A program made the translations under genes and the position numbers. A DNA stretch of 64,000 nucleotides from Pyrenophora tritici-repentis (lineage: Eukaryota > Ascomycota > Dothideomycetes > Pleosporales > Pleosporaceae), in the NCBI RefSeq assembly GCF_003171515.1, contig NC_089398.1, positions 310,001 through 374,000 on the forward strand. Reading direction: 5' to 3'. Positions 1 to 9,805 of the stretch are shown here, piece after piece (positions within the stretch are counted from its first letter, which is position 1; the number at the start of each line of letters is the position of its first letter). The notes under the pieces were generated by a model. It saw nothing but the letters and a program-made list of their open reading frames with translations. It made no database searches and was not told the origin of the DNA.

Positions 1-427
1 CACGTCGTTGTCTGTGAGGGACTTGATTAAACTTCAGGTGTCATGACTAGACGTCGATCGAGAGAAACCACATATGCCATGTAGCATGTTTGAGTAAAAA
101 CCCACACTAACAAGGCCCGAAGACCGCCCTTCTTCCGTCACTCCCACATCAGACGGCGTGTTCTGGGCTCAGGTGTTCTAACGTATCTCACCATGTTGTC
201 GTCCCACCTCGCTCGACCGCCCGTGGCACCACCACCGTTGGAACCACGTATATCAACGAGTTTCCCTCGCTGGCAATCATTCTCACCGCTTCTCTCTGCT
301 GCAGCTCGGAAAAGGTTATCTTGTTTGACCTGACCCGACCCTTTCCGATTTTCTGAGCGCCACCACGCAAACATCATCACACCACGTCCATCTCCAAGTC
401 TTCATCGAGAACATCCATTGATTAATC
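1..427. other. Intergenic, promoter side of the TANGO2 gene
   Basis: No coding pattern, RNA gene or repeat is recognisable here. Short open frames on the minus strand have no protein-like composition. The stretch presumably holds the 5' UTR and promoter of the gene starting at 428. Confidence 0.4.
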
Positions 428-1441
428 ATGTGCATCGCTATTCTTTCCTCCGCGCATCCCGACTATCCGTTCATTCTGCTGAATAACAGAGATGTAGGCG
501 ATTTTGTAATTCATCATGTATCGCATCCTGCCGTCTAACAAGTCCAGGAATATCTCCATCGACCAACGGCAGAAGCGATATGGTGGCCCTCACCAGACAC
601 CCAAGTCCTAGGCGGCTACGACCTCCACCGACCCGCCCACGGCACCTGGCTCGGCGTAACCCGACAAGGCCGACTAGCGGTCCTAACCAACTACCGCGAA
701 GAAGACGAATCCATCGTAATCGGGGCCCGAAGCCGCGGCCTCATCCCTAACGCATGGTTAAAAAGCCCGCCTGCGAAAAACGAGTCAACCGTCGACTTTG
801 CCAAGCGAATGATTGAAGAAGACGGCGTCCAAGGCGTGGGCGGCTTCTCCCTCTGCTACGGCTTCATGCAAGACGTAGTAAAAGGCCAAAATAACGGCCT
901 CGCCATCGTCAGCAACCGCACGCCCGATACCAAAGACATCACGCACCTGCTCGCCGAACCAAACCAAACCCACGCCCTCAGCAACGCCGCCTACACCGAC
1001 CGCACCTGGCCCAAAGTCCTCAACGGCGAAGCCTGGACCCGACACGCCATTTCCGAATCCGTGGCCTTGGAAGAGACCCAGGAGCAGCTGATATCCCGCC
1101 TCCTCGCTGTCTTGTCAACGGATACCATGCCGCGGCAGAAGGAAAACGAAGAGTGGGATATGTATCTGAATCAGCTGAGGCATAGTATTTTTATTCCTGC
1201 GATTGGCAGGGATCATCTGGAGGAGCATAGGATGCCAAAGCATGAGGTGGGCGATGTGGTGAAGAATAAAGCAATGGATGCGACGAGTGGGTGCTATGGC
1301 ACCCAGAAGAATGTGATTGTAATGTGTGATCGGGAAGGCAAGGTGACGTATTTTGAGAGGACATTGTATGATGGGGATGCTAAGCCGATTGAGCTTGGCA
1401 AGGGGGATAGAAAGTTTGAGTATGAGATTGAGGGGTGGTAG
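428..1441 (+). CDS. TANGO2/NRDE family protein (DUF833)
   Basis: Two exons, 428-493 and 548-1441, give a 319-residue protein; the 54-bp intron has a GT donor and a TCCAG acceptor. I chose the ATG at 428 because the protein then opens with MCIAILSS, the usual N-terminus of the family, and splicing completes the diagnostic Asn-Arg-Asp-Glu motif at residues 20-23 (LLNNRDEY). Further family features follow: a W-W-P stretch, the GG-(Y/R)-D-L-x-x-x-G-T-W-x-G block near residue 45, and an N-Y-R-E block. In animals TANGO2 is a cytosolic/mitochondrial protein linked to Golgi organisation and haem or lipid handling; the fungal role is not established. Length and domain are complete and I see no lesion. 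Family assignment is firm; function is not. Confidence 0.9.
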
Positions 1442-1852
1442 GGGAGTAAGAGACTGTCGTGCTGTCATTTTCTGGGTGTTTGGTAATGGATTCACACATT
1501 TTCTTCTCAGCGCGTATCTTTTCCTGCATTCACAGCCTCTCTTCTCAGCGCGTCTACTCTCATTTTCCGAAAACGCTTTCACGTCATACTGACCCCCGAA
1601 CGTTGCGCAAGCGCACAGTCACGTGCTCACGTGTTCACGAACCCGCCGTCACCTGCACCCTTGTTTACCAACAGCACACATGGACCCCGTTTGCTCATAC
1701 CCTTGACTAAGCGACACACCACGCGCCTCAGTCAAGGTTGCGCACCCCAAACCTATACCTAGCTACTTCTCCCACCACTCTCACTCACTCTCCCACTCCT
1801 AGTTTGCAACACCGATCCCCCCCAGCTCACATTTCCCATTGCATCCCCCCAT

Positions 1853-1867
1853 ACACACACACACACA

Positions 1868-1895
<28 letters not shown>
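1853..1895. repeat. (CA)n/(CT)n compound microsatellite
   Basis: A CA run (about 1853-1868) passes directly into a CT run (about 1868-1895). It lies about 80 bp upstream of the ATG at 1976, so it sits in the promoter or 5' UTR of the Pro-rich gene. The rest of 1442-1975 is pyrimidine-rich with no other feature seen. Confidence 0.9.
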
Positions 1896-1899
<4 letters not shown>

Positions 1900-1975
1900 A
1901 CTGCGAACCCACCGTGCGACCAAGCGGCTCAAACCCCCAATTCTTGCCGCCCATCCCAGCAGCAGCAGCGGAAAT

Positions 1976-4293
1976 ATGTGTCTAATCTTTAGCATCACGC
2001 ACCCCGAGACCGACACCTCGCACTTCCTCGACCCATTTCACTGCTGCGACCTTGTCTCCACAGAGTGCAAAGCTGGGTATCACAAGTTCGACTTGCAGGA
2101 ACCTTTGAGCGATTGCGGGTCTTGCGCGAAGCTCCATGGGCTGGAGTTGGATCCAGATGTTCGGCCTATGACGTACTATCCGCCAATTGAGGATTTTGAT
2201 CTTGAGTATGTGGGCGATACGGGGTATCAGATTGTTGGACGCGAGAAGGCCGGTCACGAGAATGGGGAGGAGGATGCGAAATTAGAGGCAGAGGCAGAGA
2301 TAGAGGCGACGGTGAAACTAGAGCCTATGGTTGAAGATGTGTTCAAGATCGAAGAAGAGAAAGAGGAGGGTGGCGAAGTCGAAAAATCGAGAGAGAAGAA
2401 CGACACCAAACTCGACGACGACGACGACGAAGAAGAAGAATACAGCGGCAGCTTGCGCAGCTGGGGCAGTCTATCGGACGTCGACAGCATTACATCACAC
2501 TGGCGTCTCGACAACCACATTTCCACAGCACAAGACTGGTACCACTACTACACACATCAGTACGCCGCATTCTCGGCCCCTCACGACAATCATTACCAAG
2601 GTGGATGGTTGGTTCCGATGTACGGCAATCAGGGTGAGGTTTTATATGCGCCGCAGGAGTGTCATTGTTGTGTGCAGGCGCCGTCGCAGCCGATTCATCA
2701 GGGTGGGCCAATTTTCCCGATGTATGGTCAGCAGGGTCAGGTTGGGTATACGCCGCAGGAGCGTCACGTGGTCCCGACGCCGACTGTGCATCATGGTGGA
2801 CCGGTGTTCCCGACGTACGGCTTTCAGGATCAGACTTGGTACCCGCCACAGGAGTATCATCGTTCTCTGCAGGTCCCGACACCACCGATCCATCAGGCGG
2901 GGCCAGAATATACAGCCTACAACAACCAGGATGCCGGTTTTCACACCCATCACACTCATCATCACGCCGTTCAGATACCTGCATTCTCGACCCCTCCGCC
3001 ACAGCAAGCAGGACCAGCGTTCTCAGCATACAGAAAACAGGGTCACTCTGTCTATATACAGCATACACTTCACCATACGCCCCCCCGCACAGCAACACCC
3101 TCTTCCCGCACTCCAGGGACCCACACACCCGCCTCCCGCTCCAAACCACCAAACCGGACCGACTTTTCCAGCAACCGGTAACACGGTTCCATCTTCCTAC
3201 ATGCCGCGTACTCCCCACCTATCTCCACCCAAGAAGCACGCCCGCCACCCATCGTCTCCCCGCAAACAGCAACAAAAACCTGCTTTCTCAACCCCCCCAG
3301 ACGAACCACAAAGGAGTACTGGTAGTAGCACCCTACCATGATACGAACTTGAGGAATCCCGGTTTTTTCGCACCCACACCGCATACACCTCAGCATTCGC
3401 CTCCTAAGCACGCATCTCCAAGGAAACATGCATCTACCCCTAAGCCTGCGAGTCCCGTTAAACACGCATCTCCCCAGAAAAATGCGGCTACGACTCAGGA
3501 CGAATCCCCGAACACGACCCTGCACCGAAATCTCGTCTCTACACAGCTTGCCCAACTCCCGCCCAAACCCTCACCAAACACGAACATCCACCGCACCCTC
3601 GTGTCCAATCAACTCGCACAACTGCCGCAGCATATCCGTCAGACCAGCCCAGTGAAGGCTCAGCGTGCTGTGTTTAATACGACGACAACGGGGTTTGCGG
3701 ATCTTGGATTTCCTGCGGGTCACGGTGGTAGTAGTGCTGGTGGTAGGTTGTTCGCGGGGTTGTACACGCCGCCGCCGCCGCCGCCACCGCAGACCAGCCC
3801 GAAACCCCTGGATGCGGGGTTGTATGCGCCGATTGCCTATACATCGCCTGTGAAGGGAAAGGGTGTGGATGTCTTCCAGGAACCGAGTATGCCGGTGAAG
3901 ACGCAGGGAAAGGCTCAAAAGCAGAAGCAGAGCGGTGTCACGGAGAAAATTCCAATCTTCGACTTTAATACTGTAAGTTTTCCCACTCCTGTTGCCTCTC
4001 TTTCCCCATCCTCCATCCTACAAACCCACCCCACTCCACTCCAAACCCACACCACATCCTTCGAAAAACATAAACGCTAACACTACCCACAGTCCTCTAC
4101 ACCCGCAGCGCCAGCCGCTCACCCGCAGCCCAACCCGCAAGACACTACCGACAAAAAGGGAAAAAGACGTCAGCGCGGAAAGAAAAAGGCTCGAGCTGAG
4201 CTTCTTGAGAGTAAGGATGACAGCAAGGCCGAGGCCAAGGGGCCGGAGATGTTCGTTTTCGGTGCTGGTGGGGGGGAGTGTACAGCGGGGTGA
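1976..4293 (+). pseudogene. Pro/His/Gln-rich low-complexity protein, frame broken at two C7 runs
   Basis: Coding character is continuous from the ATG at 1976 to the stop at 4291-4293 but moves through three frames. It is frame 2 until the C7 run at 3080-3086, frame 3 until the C7 run at 3292-3298, then frame 1 to a good donor (GTAAGT at 3973). After a phase-0 intron (3973-4092) exon 2 is 4093-4293. Both shifts have the same sense, as expected from one extra C in each run. The product would be about 730 residues: a Cys-containing N-terminal part (residues 1-60), an acidic stretch, repeated Pro/Gly/Tyr/Gln-rich units (AFSTPP, HQAGP), repeated KHASP units, and a basic KKGKRRQRGKKK tail that could be a nuclear signal. 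I do not recognise the family. It is either a pseudogene or a gene carrying two homopolymer errors in the assembly; the second is quite possible because nothing else is broken. Confidence 0.6.
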
Positions 4294-5328
4294 GGGGTCT
4301 AAGGAGGTCTAAGCGGGGGTTGTGGTGACGTTATTCTTGCACATCTTGGTGTATCTTGGTGTTTGGTCGATTGAATTGAGTTTGCGCAAGAATGGTTGGA
4401 AAGACGGTGAAATTGGACTGGAATAATTGGGTAAATACATGTAGAATGTCTTGAGATCTCTTAATAGACCTGATTCACACTCGCTTCTAGAACTTCATGT
4501 TAGGCTGAGAAGTGAAATGTATGTTCTGGTGGTGTTTGAGTATATACGTTTGCTGACGAGTTTGTGGTAGGGGGTTCGTGATAGTGTATGCTTGAGCGTT
4601 GGTCGTGTGTTTGACGATGTTCTTGGACGAAGACTAGGGATCTAGACTTCTCACTGTCATGGAGGAATTAAATTCGAGTAGGTGATTTTTTAGTTTTAGT
4701 GGGTTTGCTTGCTTGGATATTGGGTCGTCCATGGTCCACGGCTTGGGTCTTGGTAATGCGGGGAATGTATCTGGGGTTTCCCCTTTATATGCGGGGCCGG
4801 CATCTTAGCCCTATCTCAACACCCAGGAACATATTGAAGGTACCGAAACAAGACTCGCCAAGTATTCCTCTGAAAGTTCATGATTGCAGGGTAGCACATA
4901 CACTCGCACTCACATAATCATCCCCCACACTCCTCCCTTCCCACACCATCGCGCAAAAAGTCCTGAAAAGCCCAGTTACCACCCCATCAGGAACGAGAAC
5001 ACTCCCAAGAAAACCTATCCGACCATTTCCCCCTCTGAAGCCCCTTCCAGCTCCGAACATGGTGGTTCTCGGCATTTCCAGCAACTGCCATCGATCGTAC
5101 CATGGTTCTACACTGAGACAACCCCACTACCCGAAAAACATATTTGTGTTTGTAATGGATTAGAACATTGGAATATATAAAAGACCCATCGCCTCGTTGC
5201 TCGCTGCGTGTTCACGTACCTGTTATATTCGTCAACGCTCGCGAGCTCGGAGTAAATCTAACTGAATCAAATACACTAACTACCTGGGGAACATTTTACG
5301 GAATAGACCAAACGCGACAATAACGACT
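4294..5328. other. Intergenic, nothing recognised
   Basis: About 1 kb between the Pro-rich gene and the small secreted protein gene. Short open frames lack protein-like composition. A TATATAA-like stretch at about 5171 precedes the ATG at 5329 and may belong to its promoter. Confidence 0.35.
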
Positions 5329-5741
5329 ATGCGTCCCACAACTGTACTCCTCGCCGTTATGGCCACCACCGGCCTCGCCGTCCCCGTAATCTATACGAAC
5401 GCCGCTGACGAGGTTCTCCCGGACAGTGGTTCATTTCTCCGTAAGTATGCACCCTTCCCCTTCCCCCATACACCCACTCTCCCCACTCCCACTCCCTACT
5501 TCCCCGCCTCTAACCCCCCAACCTCCAGCTCCAGCCAACCCCCACTTCCCCTACCCCCTATTACCTCCCCAAACACCACACTAACCTCCATCCTCCTCGC
5601 CAAACAGTCTCTCGCGACCACACCTGCAAAACCGAGGAAGAAAAGTATAAGCTCAAGGATTGTCTTCATAAGTGCTCGCCGGCTCTTGTCAAACTTTGGG
5701 GTTGTACGCTTTTTTGCTCGCATACTTATTGTTTTCAGTGA
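5329..5741 (+). CDS. Small secreted cysteine-rich protein, 6 Cys
   Basis: Exon 1 is 5329-5440 and exon 2 is 5608-5741, with a consensus GTAAGT donor, a CAAACAG acceptor and a 167-bp pyrimidine-rich intron. The 81-residue product starts with a clear signal peptide (MRPTTVLLAVMATTGLAVP). The mature part has exactly six Cys, spaced C-x11-C-x3-C-x9-C-x3-C-x4-C. The paired CxxxC motifs are typical of disulfide-linked helical hairpins. Without splicing the frame loses the Cys pattern, which supports the intron. No homologue is recognised. Small size, signal peptide and even Cys number fit the general profile of fungal secreted effectors or antimicrobial peptides, but the sequence does not show which. 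Confidence is good for a real secreted protein and low for function. Confidence 0.7.
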
Positions 5742-6193
5742 GTTGTGGGGGTGTGGGGGAAACGGGTGGAGAGGGGGAGATGAGATGGGGGGAGAGAGGA
5801 TGAAGAGATAAGATTGGGGGAGGGATATGGAGGGGGGATAAGGGGGAAGAGGAATTGCGCAGTGTGCAGTGTGCAAGAGGGGTGTGATGGGTAGCTTGGG
5901 CCGGTGGAGTGGGGTAGTTGCTCGTTCGTTGCGGCACAGAAATCTGATAGTGAGCCGAGCTCTTGTTTTGAACAAGTCTTGCAACAGAAGTTGGAGTTTA
6001 AACGATGTTTTACTTAGCTAATGCGCTATCAACTACACAAACGTTGTACCTGTCTAGCTATCCAATGCCGAAATGATGTTTTAGGACTCTCCGCGTTGTC
6101 TCCCCTCTCACTATCTTTTACCACATTTCCAGTTTCTACATCCATAGGGCGAACATCCACCTCTTTACAACTCTCCTTTCTTTCAACCACCGC
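5742..6193. other. Intergenic, nothing recognised
   Basis: Purine-rich stretch (5742-5860) followed by unstructured sequence between convergent genes. No feature supported. Confidence 0.35.
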
Positions 6194-6678
6194 CTACATC
6201 TCCTCTGCCTCCACTACCTTCACTTTCATCCTCCTCTTCCTTGCTCCCGACCCAAGTTCTGTATATCCCCTCTGATTAGCAACAACAAGCTTCTCCGTCT
6301 CGTCATTCCGAAATTCGCAGCTATAATGCATATGACCAAACACCCAGAGCTTAACCACTGGCGCAGTCCAACACCGCTCTCGCGATAAATCCGTAACAAG
6401 ATTACTCGACATAGCACTCCCCTCATGCCGTGGATCGTTGGCTCTAGAATCAATTGTCGGGCTGTAATGCGTTGCGATGATGACATGACGATGCGGCTCT
6501 TCCTTTTCAATTGTCGCGATCTGAGAGCTCAGCCACGCGAGATCTTTGTGGTGCTCTTTTTGATGCCTGTCCAGAGTCCAGTTTCGGATACCCCGTTCGC
6601 TGTTTAAATCAGTTGAGCGGACCGCAATTTCAGTAACCTGGTCCTGTTGAATGGCGGACCGTAACGTGCAGCCTAAGA

Positions 6679-6833
6679 TGTAACGGTGTGAGGAGAGGAG
6701 GAGGACTGCGTTACATTGTATAGCTATCGAGGAACTGCAGCTATATATACTTGTGTGTGATCAAAAAGTGTGGTAGCGATAACCGTACCCAACTCGCACC
6801 TGAGTAGGTCTTGGCAAGGCCCAAACCGTCACA
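6679..6833 (-). repeat. 3' LTR of the Copia-type element
   Basis: 155 bp, TG...CA ends, matching 9291-9445 base for base by eye. Flanked outside by TAAGA (6674-6678). It contains a TATATATA stretch near 6741-6750. Confidence 0.93.
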
Positions 6834-6844
6834 CTCCCCCCCAG
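6834..6844 (-). other. Polypurine tract
   Basis: On the minus strand this reads CTGGGGGGGAG and abuts the 3' LTR, the position and composition expected of the plus-strand primer of an LTR element. Confidence 0.75.
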
Positions 6845-6866
6845 CTGCCGTGATCAACAAAGCTGA

Positions 6867-9176
6867 CTAGTGCCAGTGCCGTAGCTCTGTTATTTCTGGT
6901 GTGTCAACCTGAGTCGTAAGGAGCTGGCGAACATTTCCAAGCCCTAGCTGCCTCACAAACTCAGCGTGTTTCTGTCTCACGAGGGACTTAGTGAGTCCGT
7001 CCGCAGGCATCTCTGCTGTAGGGCACCACTCTACACAGAGCCTTCCTTCCTGTACCTCCTGTCTTACCCACATCTGATGGGTGTCTACATGTCTTAGCTT
7101 CGTGTGAAGCCGTTCGTCCTCTTTCTTGACGATCCCGACCGTCTGCTCGTTATCGCAGTAGATCGTTGGTTGAACCTCTAGGTCGAACTTAATATGCTGG
7201 AAGACCCGGGTCCACCATTCCATTTCTCCTCCGGTTGCTGATAGAGCTATCAGCTCAGCCTCAGTTGTCGACTTCGTAACTGATCTCTGGCTATCAACTA
7301 CTGTGGCTAACGTTGTTTTAAAGCAGCCCTTCTTTCGACGGCTCTTAAACTCTTCCGCTGCTACTGCTTTGAATTCCTGTCTAAAAGGGTGCTTCTCTAG
7401 GTCTTTCCATCTCTTTGGCGGAGGCGGAAGCTCATCCCTGTGTAGCCGTGATTTCTGTAGCTCTGTTTGCTGGAGTGCTTCGGCGAACGCAACAAAGTAC
7501 GTGCCGAGCGTCTTCCTCTGCCTTTTCCCCGTTAGAACGTTCGACTCACTAACCTGACCGCTAATCTCCTCACGTCTTGGAGCGTTGTTTAATCGTCGAT
7601 CTGGTGCCTCTGCTTCGGCTGGTATAGGCTCCCAGCCTCGCGGCATCTCGACTATTTCTGACTCGTCTTTCTCGACTGCTTCCGGTTCGGGCTCGGGCTC
7701 GGGCTCAGGCCGAGTCGTCGGTCCTAGAGTGCTCTCAGGTGTTGGCAACGCGTGAGACGTATCTTTGGCTTGCTCTGTTCGAGCGGCTTGCTCGGGCCAG
7801 CTCAGGCTACTCCAGTCTTCCTGCGCTGACTGCAGGAGCAATTCGATCTCCTGGTCGGTTTCCTCTAGTGGTTCTGGAACGTCCAGTATCGTCACCACCT
7901 CTCTCAGAATCTGTCGATCTGGGTAGACAGGCTCAGTCCCATCACTAGACATAAAGGCGACGTCTCTCGTCCTAAGGACTCGTCCTAATGCTGGCATCCA
8001 TCTCGTGAGCAGCGGTGGAGCTGACAGTCCTGTAGCTGCAGCAGTCTGTAGCACCGCATTAACGTGTGGCCTATCGCGCGCTGGCTGTCCATCGTCCATA
8101 CTGATCAAGGACGAGCTCTGGTCCTCAGCCTGCGGCTTCATTTTCTTCTTAAGGCCCCGTTCTGTTGCTCTCAGTGCGTTGGCTATAGAATTCGTCGTAG
8201 GACTGTCTCTAAGCTCTGTGAACTTATCCTGAATTGCCTTGTCTGGCTTCCAGCCCTTTGTCCGAACTGATTGGTTAACGTACGGGCAGTTATCGAATTT
8301 GTGGTTTTCCCCATCAAGACACCTTGGTGTCCATGGTCCTGTGCGTGTACGAGATCCTTGGCTATTGCCACTACTTGCTACCTCGAGCGTAGCAAAGGTT
8401 CCAAGTCCTGACGCGATTGGACGTGTACGTCGGTAGTATGATCTGAACTCCGCGATCAAATCCGCGATTAGCGGAAATTCTTCATTCTTCTGTTCCTTCT
8501 TAATAAGGTCTTGTAGCTGAGTAGCTGCCCAGCTATCGTCCAGGCCTCTAATCGACAGGATAAACTCTTCCTGCGCCCTGTTGCCAGTCGTCTCTGGCAT
8601 CTTGGCCTCCGTAAGGAGTCGGGTGATCGTCACCCACTCGTCGAACCATGTATCTAAGTTTGCGGTCTTTGGTCTCGTGCAGACTGCTGTGTACCGAGCT
8701 CTAAGTTGGTGGTTCCTCTCTCCAATCGATGGACAGAGGTGCTTCTTTAGCGTTCTCAGCTGGCTATAGGCGTCTGCGCAATCGAGGATTAGGTCTAGGT
8801 GTTTGACGTCAATTGTCTGCACGATCTCTAGGCTCAGGTTTCGGAGAGCCTTCTCCTTCGTGAGCCACCTGGCCTCGTCGCGATCGAATCGTCTAGCCCA
8901 TGAGTTGTACGTAGCGAGCTCTGTCGCTGTCAAGTCTGGGATATCGATCTGCTCGTCTGTAAGAGGATTTCGAAATCTCCTTACTTCGAGCTCTTTAGGT
9001 CTCTCGTCTTCTAGCATCTTCAGCCTCTCTGGCGAAAGATCTGGGTTAACGTACTCCCACAGACCATTCCGGTCTGCGGATATCTTCCTCGTGAACAGCC
9101 ATTTCGACCAATCGTCTGGCTTTCGGAGGGTAACTGACGCTCTCGTCACCTGCATTTCGTGCTCTTGAGTTGCCAT
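6867..9176 (-). CDS. Gag-RNase H fusion polyprotein of the Copia-type element
   Basis: A single 769-residue ORF. Residues 1-260 look like a Copia Gag (UBN2-type) helical domain. Residues 286-300 form a zinc-knuckle-like C...H-x4-C box. The segment near 395-408 (LGRVLRTRDVAF) matches the linker after the Copia integrase core. Residues 588-622 match the very start of the Copia reverse transcriptase, and 623-735 the RNase H domain (STTEAELIALS, YCDNEQ, H-V-D-T-H, PADGLTK). There is no protease DSG motif, no integrase DDE core and no YxDD polymerase box. Two internal deletions, one removing protease/integrase core and one removing most of RT, both kept the frame. A PEPEPEPE tract is near 490-500. 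The ORF has no stop or shift, so coding capacity may be under selection or the insertion is very young. Confidence 0.88.
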   Translation of the reverse strand: MATQEHEMQVTRASVTLRKPDDWSKWLFTRKISADRNGLWEYVNPDLSPERLKMLEDERPKELEVRRFRNPLTDEQIDIPDLTATELATYNSWARRFDRDEARWLTKEKALRNLSLEIVQTIDVKHLDLILDCADAYSQLRTLKKHLCPSIGERNHQLRARYTAVCTRPKTANLDTWFDEWVTITRLLTEAKMPETTGNRAQEEFILSIRGLDDSWAATQLQDLIKKEQKNEEFPLIADLIAEFRSYYRRTRPIASGLGTFATLEVASSGNSQGSRTRTGPWTPRCLDGENHKFDNCPYVNQSVRTKGWKPDKAIQDKFTELRDSPTTNSIANALRATERGLKKKMKPQAEDQSSSLISMDDGQPARDRPHVNAVLQTAAATGLSAPPLLTRWMPALGRVLRTRDVAFMSSDGTEPVYPDRQILREVVTILDVPEPLEETDQEIELLLQSAQEDWSSLSWPEQAARTEQAKDTSHALPTPESTLGPTTRPEPEPEPEPEAVEKDESEIVEMPRGWEPIPAEAEAPDRRLNNAPRREEISGQVSESNVLTGKRQRKTLGTYFVAFAEALQQTELQKSRLHRDELPPPPKRWKDLEKHPFRQEFKAVAAEEFKSRRKKGCFKTTLATVVDSQRSVTKSTTEAELIALSATGGEMEWWTRVFQHIKFDLEVQPTIYCDNEQTVGIVKKEDERLHTKLRHVDTHQMWVRQEVQEGRLCVEWCPTAEMPADGLTKSLVRQKHAEFVRQLGLGNVRQLLTTQVDTPEITELRHWH

Positions 9177-9274
9177 AACTACCTAGCTAAATATGCTCCT
9201 AGTGTTGAGTGTCGTCGTATCGACAGCTTGTCTGTTAGCTGTATATCGGGTGAACGCAGCGATTTAATTAAAGG

Positions 9275-9290
9275 CTTCCGGGCTCATAAC
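9275..9290 (-). other. Primer binding site, probably half-tRNA (initiator Met)
   Basis: Directly inside the 5' LTR the plus strand reads CTTCCGGGCTCATAAC. The GGGCTCATAAC part looks like the anticodon arm of an initiator tRNA-Met (CAU anticodon). Copia of Drosophila is known to prime with an internal, half-tRNA(iMet) fragment; pairing here is inferred from resemblance only. Confidence 0.55.
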
Positions 9291-9445
9291 TGTAACGGTG
9301 TGAGGAGAGGAGGAGGACTGCGTTACATTGTATAGCTATCGAGGAACTGCAGCTATATATACTTGTGTGTGATCAAAAAGTGTGGTAGCGATAACCGTAC
9401 CCAACTCGCACCTGAGTAGGTCTTGGCAAGGCCCAAACCGTCACA
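9291..9445 (-). repeat. 5' LTR of the Copia-type element
   Basis: 155 bp, TG...CA ends, paired with 6679-6833. Flanked outside by the TAAGA duplicate at 9446-9450. Confidence 0.93.
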
Positions 9446-9805
9446 TAAGATGGTAATATTCTTATCCACGACGTAGCGATCGCGACAGAGAAACTTGAAG
9501 CGACCGCCGAAAGCTTCCTTAGCGTCTTGTTCGAAATCGCGCAGTAATCCGTGCGCCTGCTCGTACGTGGTTTGGTAGGGTTCGTGGTTTCCTAGTATGT
9601 AGAATACGCGACATCCTCTGTTCTGCTCTAGCGTGCGGCGTAGGAAGTCGAATAATCTGCAGTTCACGACGAGGCCTATGTCGCCGAGGAGGATTAGGTT
9701 GTTGGCTTGGAAATTGAGACGGAAGGAGGTGTATTGTGGCGTCGTTAGTGGTGTTTCTAGATGGAGGTCGGAAACGATCTGGAACTGGGGTGTGAAGAGA
9801 GGCAT

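Larger units (their letters stand above)
6679..9445 (-). mobile_element. Non-autonomous Copia-type LTR retrotransposon, complete, 2767 bp
   Basis: The two 155-bp LTRs (6679-6833 and 9291-9445) begin TG and end CA and look identical by eye. The flanks carry a 5-bp target duplication, TAAGA at 6674-6678 and 9446-9450. The internal gene reads on the minus strand, so 9291-9445 is the 5' LTR. Next to it is a primer site (9275-9290), and next to the 3' LTR a polypurine tract (6834-6844). One 769-codon ORF fills the interior, but protease, the integrase core and the reverse transcriptase core are missing. The element therefore needs enzymes in trans. Identical LTRs and a perfect duplication mean it inserted recently. 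Confidence 0.93.
6194..9805 (-). pseudogene. Calcineurin-like metallophosphoesterase gene split by an LTR retrotransposon
   Basis: The 5' part (ATG at 9805 down to 9451) carries the metal-binding blocks SDLHLE, GDIG and GNHE. The 3' part (6678 down to the stop at 6194) carries THYSP and GHMHY. Together these are the five signature blocks of the calcineurin-like phosphoesterase fold. Between them lies the LTR element 6679-9445 with a TAAGA target duplication. Taking out the element and one duplicate leaves 840 bp, exactly 280 codons with no other stop or shift, so the insertion is the only visible lesion. The intact protein (279 residues) would be a cytosolic metal-dependent phosphoesterase of unknown substrate; this small family is common in filamentous fungi. 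Readthrough from the 5' part gives only a truncated N-terminal domain lacking the His metal ligands. Confidence 0.88.
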
